NCBI GenBank assembly: GCA_029167225.1
Contig: JARFNK010000002.1
Coordinates: forward strand, 62,001-126,000
DNA from: Sphingobium arseniciresistens
GTDB lineage: Bacteria > Pseudomonadota > Alphaproteobacteria > Sphingomonadales > Sphingomonadaceae
Direction: 5' to 3'
Length of the DNA stretch: 64,000 nucleotides
The notes beneath the pieces were generated by a model. The model was not told the DNA's origin. It searched no databases and was given only the letters and a program-made list of their open reading frames with translations. A program made the translations under genes and the position numbers. Shown here in pieces: positions 26,132 to 33,833 of this stretch. Each line of letters begins with the position of its first letter. Within the stretch, counting starts at the first letter, position 1.

Positions 26132-27925
26132 CTATCCCGCCAGTCCCTCGGCCTTTTCCGCCAGTGCGAGCCAGCGTTCCTCTGCGGCGTCCTTCTCGGT
26201 GCGGGCCGTTTCGATCGCCTTGGTCAGTTCGGCGAAGCGGGCGGGGTTGCTGGTATAGAGCTTGGGGTCGGCCAAGGTCGCCTCATCCTTCGCGATCTTG
26301 GCCTCCAGCTCCTCGATCCTGCCGGGCAGCAGGTCCAGGTCGCGCTGGTCCTTGTAGGTGAGCTTGGCCGATGCCGGGCGCGGCGGGGGTGGCGCTGCGG
26401 CCTCCTTCTTCTTCGCGTTCGGCATGTTGCGCGGCTTGCGCTTGGCCTCCCAGTCGGCATAGCCGCCCACGATCACGTCCACCGTCCCGCTGCCATCCAG
26501 CCCCAGCGTCACGGTGACGGTGCGGTCCAGGAAGTCGCGATCATGGCTGACGATCAGGACCGTGCCGGCATAGTCAGCGATCACTTCCTGCAACAGGTCG
26601 AGCGTTTCCAGATCGAGGTCGTTGGTCGGCTCATCGAGTACCAGCAGGTTCGATTCGCGGGCGAACTCGCGGGCGAACAGCAGGCGCGAGCGTTCGCCGC
26701 CCGACAGCGTGCCGACCTTCGCCTCCGCCAGTGACGGATCGAACAGGAATTCCTTGAGATAGCCATGGACATGCTTGCGCACGCCGCGCACGTCGATCCA
26801 GTCGCCGCCCTCGGCCAGCACGTCGCGCACGCGCTTGTCGGGCTGCATCAGGCTGCGCTGCTGGTCGATGAAGATCATGTCCAGCGTCTTGGCGCGGGTC
26901 ACTTCGCCCTCGTCGGGCTCGGTCTCGCCGGTGAGCAGGCGGAGCAGGGTCGTCTTCCCCGCACCATTGCCGCCGACGATGCCGATGCGGTCGCCGCGCT
27001 GGATACGCAGCGAAAAGTCGTTGATGACGGTGCGCTGCGTGTCGCCGGCACCAAAGCGCTTGGTGACATGCTCGGCCTTGATGACGCTCTTCGTCTTGCT
27101 GTCGTCGCTGGCGACGGCGAGCTTGGCGGTGCCCTGCGGCCCGACCATCGCGGCCCGCTGGGCGCGCATGTCGTACAGCTTGGCCAGGCGTCCCTGGTTG
27201 CGCTTGCGCCGGGCGGTGACGCCTCGCTCCAGCCAGTGGGCCTCGATCTTCAGCTTCGCGTCCAGCTTGTCTGCCGCCCGGGCTTCCTCGGCATAGACGG
27301 CTTCCATCCACGTCTCGAACCCGCCGAAGCCGACTTCGTTGCGACGGATCGAGCCGCGATCGAGCCACAAGGTCTGGCGTGTCAGCCGCGTCAGGAAGGT
27401 ACGGTCATGGCTGATGACGATGAACGCGCCGTTATAGCGGCCGAGCCAGCCTTCCAGCCAGTCGATCGCGGCGATGTCCAGATGGTTGGTCGGCTCGTCG
27501 AGCAGCAGCAGGTCGGGCTCGGATGCCAGCGCGCGGCAGATGGCGGCGCGTCGCCGCTCGCCGCCGCTCGCAGTCTTCGCCTCGCGGGACAGGTCGATGC
27601 CCAGCTGGTCGGCGATCGCCTCCACCTCATGCGCGGGCAGCGAGCCGTCGCCGGCCAGCGCGAAATCGCGCAGCGTGGCAAAGGCGGAAACATCGGGATC
27701 CTGCTCCAGCATGACGACACGGCTGCCGGGCGTGACGCTGCGCGTGCCCTCGTCCGGCTCGATCTGGCCGGCCAGCAGCTTGAGCAACGTCGTCTTGCCC
27801 GCGCCGTTGCGACCGATCAGCGCCAGCCTGTCGCGCTCGCCGACAAAGATGTTGAGGCCGCGGAACAGCCAGCCCGTGCCCTGGTTGAGGCCAAGATTTT
27901 CGAAGGAGAGAATAGGTGCCGCCAT
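26132..27925 (-). CDS. ABC-F ATPase (Uup-like)
   Basis: 597-aa soluble ABC-F protein with two ATP-binding domains and no membrane domain. ABC1: Walker A GRNGAGKTTLLKLL, signature ASGGERRR, Walker B LLLLDEPTNHLD. Inter-domain linker around LERGVTARRKRNQGRL. ABC2: GGNGAGKTTLLRLL, LSGGERSR, LVLDEPTNDLD. A C-terminal charged coiled coil (DLLPGRIEELEAKIAKDEA) is typical of the Uup branch. ABC-F proteins act on ribosomes or, for Uup, in DNA and ribosome transactions. The in-frame codon at 27997 is too far upstream; the ATG at 27925 starts the domain directly. Confidence 0.93.
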   Translation of the reverse strand: MAAPILSFENLGLNQGTGWLFRGLNIFVGERDRLALIGRNGAGKTTLLKLLAGQIEPDEGTRSVTPGSRVVMLEQDPDVSAFATLRDFALAGDGSLPAHEVEAIADQLGIDLSREAKTASGGERRRAAICRALASEPDLLLLDEPTNHLDIAAIDWLEGWLGRYNGAFIVISHDRTFLTRLTRQTLWLDRGSIRRNEVGFGGFETWMEAVYAEEARAADKLDAKLKIEAHWLERGVTARRKRNQGRLAKLYDMRAQRAAMVGPQGTAKLAVASDDSKTKSVIKAEHVTKRFGAGDTQRTVINDFSLRIQRGDRIGIVGGNGAGKTTLLRLLTGETEPDEGEVTRAKTLDMIFIDQQRSLMQPDKRVRDVLAEGGDWIDVRGVRKHVHGYLKEFLFDPSLAEAKVGTLSGGERSRLLFAREFARESNLLVLDEPTNDLDLETLDLLQEVIADYAGTVLIVSHDRDFLDRTVTVTLGLDGSGTVDVIVGGYADWEAKRKPRNMPNAKKKEAAAPPPPRPASAKLTYKDQRDLDLLPGRIEELEAKIAKDEATLADPKLYTSNPARFAELTKAIETARTEKDAAEERWLALAEKAEGLAG

Positions 27926-28081
27926 GCTGGGGCAGCTAGGGCCTGCGAGGCCGCACGGCAAGATGCTTGCGCGATGCTGACGAAATTGGTCAGGCACAAT
28001 TCATCTGATTGCAGGTTAAGGGAGTGCGACCGAAGGACGCACGGCTGCGACCAACGGCTTTATGCGATGGAGAGACAAGAG

Positions 28082-28825
28082 ATGAAGACCGCCGCCCTGA
28101 TTGCTTCTGCGATGATGGTGTCCGCTGGCGCCATGGCCTCTGCCGCACAGGCGCAGACCAGCGTGAACATCGCCGAAACCGCGCCGGTGGTGACATTGAA
28201 CGTCACGCGGAGCGTCGAACAGGCGCCGGATATCGCCACGGTCGGTACGGGTGTGGAGACCCGCGCGCCCACCGCGAAACAGGCGATGGCGGACAATGCG
28301 GGCAAGGCGCAGGCGCTGATCGCCGCGCTCGCCAAGGCAGGGATCGCCAAGAAGGACATCCAGACCAGCGGCGTCCGCCTGTCTGCGCAATATGACTATG
28401 GCCGGCGCAACCCGGATGGATCGCAGGCGCAGCCGCGCTTCCTGGGCTACGAAGCGTCGAACCAGCTGTCGGTGACCGTGCGCAACGTCGCGAAGGTCGG
28501 TGACGTGCTCGACGCGATGGTGGCTGCCGGCGCGACCAGCATCAACGGGCCGACATTCGGCATCGACGATGTGGAACCGCTGGTGGTGCAGGCCCGCGGC
28601 GACGCGCTCAAGACCGCGCAGGCACAGGCCGATTTCTATGCGAAGCAGGCCGGTTTTCGGGCGGCGCGGCTGGTGTCGATCACCGACAATGGCGGGTCGG
28701 GCGGCGCTCAGCCGGTGCCGATGATGGCGATGATGAAGGCCGATCGCGCCGCCAGCACGCCGATCGAGCCAGGGCAGGTGTCGGCATCTGTCACGTTGAC
28801 CGTCCAGTACGCGCTGGAACGGTGA
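28082..28825 (+). CDS. Periplasmic SIMPL (DUF541) domain protein
   Basis: 247-aa secreted protein. The signal peptide (KTAALIASAMMVSAGAMASAAQA) is followed by a SIMPL domain: VTLNVTRSVEQAPDIATV, IAKKDIQTSGVRLSAQYDY, FLGYEASNQLSVTVRNV, and C-terminal SVTLTVQYALE. The family is named after a protein interacting with mouse pelle-like kinase; bacterial members such as YggE are linked to oxidative stress and to oligomeric periplasmic rings. The ATG at 28082 is preceded by GGAGA about 8 bp away; the very long open frame upstream is the shadow of the ABC-F gene. Confidence 0.92.
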   Translation: MKTAALIASAMMVSAGAMASAAQAQTSVNIAETAPVVTLNVTRSVEQAPDIATVGTGVETRAPTAKQAMADNAGKAQALIAALAKAGIAKKDIQTSGVRLSAQYDYGRRNPDGSQAQPRFLGYEASNQLSVTVRNVAKVGDVLDAMVAAGATSINGPTFGIDDVEPLVVQARGDALKTAQAQADFYAKQAGFRAARLVSITDNGGSGGAQPVPMMAMMKADRAASTPIEPGQVSASVTLTVQYALER

Positions 28826-28899
28826 TGGATTTCCGGCGGCGCGGCACCAAGCCATCGCCGCCGGAGAACCATTCAGCGGCTGTTCAATGCCCGTCCGCT

Positions 28900-29229
28900 A
28901 TGTCAAAACCCATGTCGATGATCTTGAAATCAGCCACAATGCTTGCTCTGACGCTGGCCGCGATGGCCAGCCTGCACGCGCCCTCGGCCGATGCGCTTGG
29001 CCGCAAGGACGAACAGGATGCCGCACGCCGGGCGCTGCTGGACGGGCAGGTGATGCCCTTTGCCATCATCAAGCGCCGCGTCGAGGCGGAGATGGGCGAT
29101 GCGACATATCTGGGGTCCGAGTTCATGCAGCAAAGCAACCGCTACCGCCTGAAATATGTTAAGGACGGCAAGGTCGTATGGGTTGATGTGGACGGCCGCA
29201 CGGGCGATATCACCGGCTGGGCGCGATAA
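28900..29229 (+). CDS. Exported PepSY-like protein
   Basis: 109-aa protein with a signal peptide (ILKSATMLALTLAAMASLHAPSADA) and a small PepSY-like domain (VMPFAIIKRRVEAEMGDA, then RYRLKYVKDGKVVWVDVDGRTGDI). PepSY domains often act as periplasmic inhibitors or sensor modules. It lies 45 bp upstream of the response regulator, which suggests it is part of, or modulates, the two-component system. The frame extends to 28822, but the ATG at 28900 or one a few codons later begins the signal peptide. Confidence 0.85.
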   Translation: MSKPMSMILKSATMLALTLAAMASLHAPSADALGRKDEQDAARRALLDGQVMPFAIIKRRVEAEMGDATYLGSEFMQQSNRYRLKYVKDGKVVWVDVDGRTGDITGWAR

Positions 29230-29274
29230 GGCGCCACCGGGTTTTTGCCGGATTTTTTGATTGGGGAATATGTT

Positions 29275-29940
29275 ATGCGGCTGCTGATCGTCGAGGATGA
29301 ACCCAGCCTGGGCCAGCAATTGAAGGCGACCCTTGAAGGCGCGGGCTATGCCGTCGACCTCGCGACGGATGGCGAGGATGGCCACTTCCTGGGATCGACC
29401 GAAAATTATGACGCGGTGGTGCTCGACCTCGGCCTGCCCGAGATCGACGGACTGACCGTGCTGGATCGCTGGCGCAAGGAGGGCAGGGGCTTTCCCGTGC
29501 TCGTGCTGACGGCGCGCGACAGCTGGTCGGACAAGGTGGCCGGGCTGGATGCTGGCGCCGACGATTATCTCGCCAAGCCTTTCCAGAGCGAGGAATTGAT
29601 CGCCCGCCTGCGCGCGCTCATCCGCCGCGCCTCCGGCAATGCGTCGAGCGAACTGATCGCCGGCGACGTGCGGCTCGACACCCGTTCCGGCAAGGTGACG
29701 CTGAAGGGCGATCCGGTGAAGCTGACGGCGCAGGAATATAAGCTGCTGTCCTACCTGCTCCATCACAAGGGCAAGGTGGTGAGCCGCACCGAGCTGATCG
29801 AGCATATCTACGACCAGGATTTCGATCGCGATTCCAATACGATAGAAGTGTTCGTTACCCGGATTCGCAAGAAGCTGGGTTCCGATGTCATCACCACCAT
29901 TCGCGGTTTGGGCTACAGCCTCGACGAGCCTGTTGCCTGA
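29275..29940 (+). CDS. OmpR/PhoP-family response regulator
   Basis: 221-aa regulator. Receiver domain residues 1-115: acidic pocket VEDEP, phosphoacceptor Asp in VVLDLGLPEIDG (about residue 51), TAR and the Lys in AKPF. Winged-helix DNA-binding domain residues about 125-220: LTAQEYKLLSYLLHHKGKVV, RDSNTIEVFVTRIRKKLG, IRGLGY. The ATG at 29275 was chosen after GGGGAA, because the in-frame start at 29245 adds ten non-family residues. It pairs with the histidine kinase that starts 57 bp downstream. Confidence 0.95.
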   Translation: MRLLIVEDEPSLGQQLKATLEGAGYAVDLATDGEDGHFLGSTENYDAVVLDLGLPEIDGLTVLDRWRKEGRGFPVLVLTARDSWSDKVAGLDAGADDYLAKPFQSEELIARLRALIRRASGNASSELIAGDVRLDTRSGKVTLKGDPVKLTAQEYKLLSYLLHHKGKVVSRTELIEHIYDQDFDRDSNTIEVFVTRIRKKLGSDVITTIRGLGYSLDEPVA

Positions 29941-29997
29941 TAGCGACCGGCGCTGCGCATCCTGCGCCGCGCCGGCGCCGCTGGCAGCTATGCAGTG

Positions 29998-31362
29998 ATG
30001 GATCAGCCACAGGACATCGTCGACGTTCGGTCCACCGGGTCGCTCGGTCGCCGCATGATCGGCATTGCCGCGCTGTGGATCTTTGTCCTTCTGCTGGGCG
30101 GCGGCGTCGCGCTCGACCGGGTGCTGGCCGATGCCGTGACCCGCAATTTCGACGACGGCATGAATTATGTGCTGACGGCGATGATCGCATCGGCGGAAAT
30201 CGGGCCGGATGGCGAAGTGCTGTTCAACCGCGAGCCGGCCGACCAGCGCTTTCTGGAGCCCAATAGCGGCGCCTATTACCAGATCAGCGGCAAGGGGCAT
30301 GAGGACTGGCGTTCGCGCTCGCTGTGGGACCGCGCGCTGAAGGTCGACCTGACCCATTCGGATCGCGATTTCCATGTCTATGACAGCAAGCAGTTTCCCG
30401 GCGAAGACCTGCGCGTGCTGGAAAGGACGGTGCTGCTGCCTGGCTCCAACACGCGCTGGCTGTTCATCGTCGCGCAGGCGCGAGTCGGACTGGACGCGCA
30501 GATCAAGACGCTGCGCCGGACGCTGGTGCGCAGTTTCGCGTTGCTGGGCCTTGGCCTCATCATCATGACCGCGCTGCAGACCGGCTATGGCCTGATCCCC
30601 CTGCGCCGCGTGCGGCTGGAGATCCAGCGGATGCGTGCGGGCACCAAAAGCCGCGTGACCGAACCGCTGCCCGCCGAAATCCTGCCGATGGTCGAGGAAC
30701 TGAACGCGCTGCTCGCCCATAACGAGCGACAGGCGGAAGAGGCGCGGACCCATGCCGGCAACCTGGCCCATGCGCTCAAGACGCCGCTTACCGTCATCAT
30801 GAACGCTGCGACGGCGCAGGCATCGGACCTTAATGAAACCGTGATTCGCGAAGCGACGACGATGCGGCGGCAGGTGGACCATCATCTCGCCCGTGCGCGG
30901 GCCGTTGGCCGTCGCGGATCGGCGCAGAGCCGCGCGGAGGTGTGGCCCAGCCTCGAGGCGGTCGAGCGTGCGGTGGCGCGCCTCTATGCCCATGTCCGCA
31001 TCGACATGGACGGCGTGAAGGATGCCAGCGTGCGCGTCGAGCGGCAGGATCTGGACGAACTGCTCGGCAATCTGGTGGAGAATGCCGCGAAATATGGTGG
31101 TGGCAGCGTGTTTGCGACCGTGCAGCGCGCCGGCGACATGGTGGAGATACTGGTCGAGGACGATGGCGCTGGCATTCCCGAAGCCGACAGGGAACGGATT
31201 TTCGATCGCGGCGTGCGGCTGGATTCGGGCAAGCCCGGCACCGGCCTTGGCCTCGCCATCGTCCGGGACGTGGCGGAAATCTATGGCGGCACGGTGACGT
31301 TGGAGGAAAGCGAAGATCTGGGCGGCCTGCTGGTAAGGCTGCGCCTGCCTTTGGCGGAATAG
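29998..31362 (+). CDS. PhoQ-like sensor histidine kinase
   Basis: 454-aa membrane kinase. The first membrane helix (MIGIAALWIFVLLLGGGVAL) and second (FALLGLGLIIMTALQTGYG) flank a periplasmic sensor domain of about 120 residues. The phosphoacceptor helix has the less common form NLAHALKTPL (His about residue 256). The ATPase shows the N box LLGNLVENAAKYGG, G1 DDGAGIPEADRERIFDRG and G2 GTGLGLAIV. A GTG at 29995 and an ATG at 29998 are both possible starts. Together with the PepSY protein and response regulator it forms a PhoPQ-type system; the signal is unknown. Confidence 0.95.
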   Translation: MDQPQDIVDVRSTGSLGRRMIGIAALWIFVLLLGGGVALDRVLADAVTRNFDDGMNYVLTAMIASAEIGPDGEVLFNREPADQRFLEPNSGAYYQISGKGHEDWRSRSLWDRALKVDLTHSDRDFHVYDSKQFPGEDLRVLERTVLLPGSNTRWLFIVAQARVGLDAQIKTLRRTLVRSFALLGLGLIIMTALQTGYGLIPLRRVRLEIQRMRAGTKSRVTEPLPAEILPMVEELNALLAHNERQAEEARTHAGNLAHALKTPLTVIMNAATAQASDLNETVIREATTMRRQVDHHLARARAVGRRGSAQSRAEVWPSLEAVERAVARLYAHVRIDMDGVKDASVRVERQDLDELLGNLVENAAKYGGGSVFATVQRAGDMVEILVEDDGAGIPEADRERIFDRGVRLDSGKPGTGLGLAIVRDVAEIYGGTVTLEESEDLGGLLVRLRLPLAE

Positions 31363-31366
31363 GAAA

Positions 31367-31394
31367 AGGCCCCCGGAGTTGCTTCCGGGGGCCT
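31367..31394. terminator. Bidirectional hairpin terminator
   Basis: 11-bp perfect GC-rich stem (31367-31377 with 31384-31394) around a 6-nt loop, with A-rich sequence before it. It lies in the 48-bp gap between the convergent histidine-kinase (+) and RcnB-like (-) genes. Confidence 0.75.
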
Positions 31395-31410
31395 CTCCGT
31401 GGCGTTGCGA

Positions 31411-31779
31411 TTAACGGAAGCTGTTGGCGATCACCGCGCCCACAATGCCGCTGCCGATGGCGATCAGCACCGCGTCATTGCCCGACCGCACCCACTGCTG
31501 GCCACGCGCCGGCGTGCGGAGACGATAGGCGCGAGGGTTCTTGATCACCGTGTAGTGCGTTGCATAGCGGCGGTCGAAGCGCTGGCCCTTGGCCCAACGG
31601 CGGCCATTGTCCTTGCGGACAACCGTGGTTTTCTTAACGACATGGCCGCGCGGCCCTTCCTTGACGGTGGTGCGGACCACGCGCTCGGAGTGGTGGCTCT
31701 GGGCCTGTGCCTGCGCGGACATGATGGGGGTGGCGATCATCGTGGTCGCGGCCAGCGCCATCAGAAATTTCTTCATCAT
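31411..31779 (-). CDS. RcnB-like periplasmic protein
   Basis: 122-aa exported protein with a signal peptide (FLMALAATTMIATPIMSAQA) and a C-terminal RcnB-like domain: WAKGQRFDRRY, IKNPRAYRLRTPARGQQWVRSGNDAVLIAI. E. coli RcnB takes part in Ni/Co homeostasis, but most family members have no assigned function. The mature part is strongly basic with repeated VVRTTVK/VVRK blocks. It faces the histidine-kinase gene across a shared terminator. Confidence 0.8.
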   Translation of the reverse strand: MMKKFLMALAATTMIATPIMSAQAQAQSHHSERVVRTTVKEGPRGHVVKKTTVVRKDNGRRWAKGQRFDRRYATHYTVIKNPRAYRLRTPARGQQWVRSGNDAVLIAIGSGIVGAVIANSFR

Positions 31780-31918
31780 AAGCTCCTAATTCTGCTCGGC
31801 GCCCCTCTTGGCGTCGAACACAGAGATAGAACCCCGATGTCGCGAATATGTGTCGCGATTGCCGGAAATATGTCAGAAAATGTAACAAAAACAGATATTT
31901 GATGAATATCTGTTCATC

Positions 31919-33127
31919 TTACTCGTGGCGCAGCGCGTCAATGGGGTTGAGCGCGGCGGCGCGCCGCGCCGGGAAATAGCCGAAAACCACCCCGATCGCG
32001 GCCGAAAACAGGAAGGCGAGCAGGTTGACCTTCACGTCGAAGATGAAAGGCACCTGCATCAGCGGGGAGATGACGATGGAGGCGATGAGCGCCAGCAAGA
32101 GCCCGATGATGCCGCCAAGGCAGGACAGCACGATCGCCTCCACCAGAAACTGCATCAGCACCTCACGCGCGACCGCGCCGATGGCGAGGCGAATGCCGAT
32201 CTCCCGCGTCCGCTCCGTCACGGAGACGAGCATGATGTTCATGATGCCGATGCCGCCGACCAGCAGGGAAATCGCCGCCACCGCCGCGACGATCTGCGTC
32301 AGGATGGTGGTGGTGCCGGTCAGCGTGTCACTGATCTGCTTGGTGTCGAACACGTTGAAATTGTCGGCCGTGCCCGGCTTGATCTTGCGCCGCTCGCGCA
32401 TCAGGTCTTCCAGCGTCGACTGGACCGCGCTGGTTTCATAGGCGTCGTCCACCGCGACCATGATGAGGCTGATGTCGCGGTTGCCGGTGAAGCGGCGCTG
32501 CACGAACTTGATCGGCATCATCACGACATCGTCCTGATCCTGCCCGAACCCGCCCTGTCCGCGCGTGGCGAGCAAGCCGATCACCTGGCAGGAGACTCCC
32601 TTGATGCGGAAGCGCTTGCCGATCGGGTCTTCCTGCCGGAAGATGTTGGCGCGCAGGGTCGATCCGATGATGCAGACCGCCTTTCCGGCCTCTTCCTCTT
32701 CCGGCATGAACAGCCGGCCGCTGTCGATCTTCCACTGCTGCGCCTCGAAATAGGCGGCGGTGGTGCCGTTGACGGTGGTGGACCAGTTATTGCCTTCATA
32801 GATGGCGGTGCCGCTGCTCTGGGCCAGCGGCGCGACGGCGCGGACGCCGGTGATCTGGTTGGCGATCGCGGTGACGTCCTCGGGCTTGAAATCCGGTGGA
32901 CGGGGGCCGCCGCCGCCGCGACCGAAACCCTGGCCGGGGCGCAACTGCAGGATGTTGGCGCCCAGCGAGGAAATTTGCTGGCGGACGGCAGCGGTTGCGC
33001 CATTGCCCAGCGTGACCATGGTGACGACCGCCGCCACGCCGATGATGATGCCCAGCGTCGTCAGGAACGAGCGCAGCTTGTGCCGCATGATCGCGCGGAA
33101 GGCGAGGATGACGGTCGTGCCGAGCAT
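31919..33127 (-). CDS. MacB-like ABC transporter permease
   Basis: 402-aa permease of the MacB/FtsX type. An N-terminal membrane helix (FLTTLGIIIGVAAVVTMVTLG) is followed by a large periplasmic MacB_PCD domain, then three C-terminal helices (TILTQIVAAVAAISLLVGGIGIMNIMLVS; LSCLGGIIGLLLALIASIVI; a final span ending FGYFPARRAAALNPIDALRHE, the FtsX signature). Mechanotransmission-type exporters of this class move substrates from the periplasm through a TolC-like pipe. Here permease and ATPase are separate genes, unlike E. coli MacB. Its ATG overlaps the end of the ATPase gene. Confidence 0.94.
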   Translation of the reverse strand: MLGTTVILAFRAIMRHKLRSFLTTLGIIIGVAAVVTMVTLGNGATAAVRQQISSLGANILQLRPGQGFGRGGGGPRPPDFKPEDVTAIANQITGVRAVAPLAQSSGTAIYEGNNWSTTVNGTTAAYFEAQQWKIDSGRLFMPEEEEAGKAVCIIGSTLRANIFRQEDPIGKRFRIKGVSCQVIGLLATRGQGGFGQDQDDVVMMPIKFVQRRFTGNRDISLIMVAVDDAYETSAVQSTLEDLMRERRKIKPGTADNFNVFDTKQISDTLTGTTTILTQIVAAVAAISLLVGGIGIMNIMLVSVTERTREIGIRLAIGAVAREVLMQFLVEAIVLSCLGGIIGLLLALIASIVISPLMQVPFIFDVKVNLLAFLFSAAIGVVFGYFPARRAAALNPIDALRHE

Positions 33128-33828
33128 CAGTTCTTCGTCCCCGTTTCGATCCGTTCCACCAGCCCGTCGCGGAACTGGACGATGGTGCGGGCAAAAGCTG
33201 CCATTTCCGGCTCATGCGTGACCATCAGCACGGTGATGCCGCTGTTGCGGTTGAGGTCGGTCAGCAGCTTCATGATCTCGACCGAACGCTCGGAATCGAG
33301 GTTGCCTGTGGGCTCGTCGGCAAGGAGCACGGCAGGCTGGGTGACGATGGCGCGGGCAATGGCGACGCGCTGCTGCTGCCCGCCGGAAAGCTCCGCCGGG
33401 GTATGGTCCCACCAGGGTTTCAGCCCGACCTTGTCCAGCGCCGCCATGCCGAGCGCATTGCGGGTGGCCTTGTCTTCGCCGCGATAGAGCAGGGGCAGCT
33501 CCACATTTTCCAGCGCCGTCGTGCGCGAGAGGAGGTTGAAGCCCTGGAAGACAAAGCCCAGATAGCGCCGCCGCAGGAGCGCGCGCTGGTCGCGGTCGAG
33601 CGTTTCGACATGGCGGCCCTTGAACAGGAATGTGCCCTCGCTCGGAACGTCGAGGCAGCCCAGGATGTTCATCGTCGTCGACTTGCCCGAGCCGGATGGC
33701 CCCATGACCGCCACGAAATCGCCCTCGGCGATGTCCAGGTCTATGCCCTTGAGTGCCTGAAAGGCGGTGGCCCCTTCGCCATAGGTCTTGGTCACGCCGC
33801 GCAGGCTGATGATCGGCTCCTGGGCCAT
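33127..33828 (-). CDS. MacB/LolD-like ABC transporter ATPase
   Basis: 233-aa ATP-binding subunit. Walker A GPSGSGKSTTMNILGCLD, Q-loop region RRRYLGFVFQGFNLL, signature ELSGGQQQRVAIARAIV, Walker B VLLADEPTGNLDS, H-loop MVTHEPEMA. All catalytic residues are present. It shares bases with the start of the permease gene and follows the adaptor gene by 5 bp, so it is translationally coupled in the outer-membrane-factor/adaptor/ATPase/permease operon. Confidence 0.95.
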   Translation of the reverse strand: MAQEPIISLRGVTKTYGEGATAFQALKGIDLDIAEGDFVAVMGPSGSGKSTTMNILGCLDVPSEGTFLFKGRHVETLDRDQRALLRRRYLGFVFQGFNLLSRTTALENVELPLLYRGEDKATRNALGMAALDKVGLKPWWDHTPAELSGGQQQRVAIARAIVTQPAVLLADEPTGNLDSERSVEIMKLLTDLNRNSGITVLMVTHEPEMAAFARTIVQFRDGLVERIETGTKN

Positions 33829-33833
33829 GGCGT

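Noticed and set aside
26765-28081. Long plus-strand extension upstream of the SIMPL gene
   Set aside because: Antisense to the ABC-F ATPase; the real start with signal peptide is at 28082.
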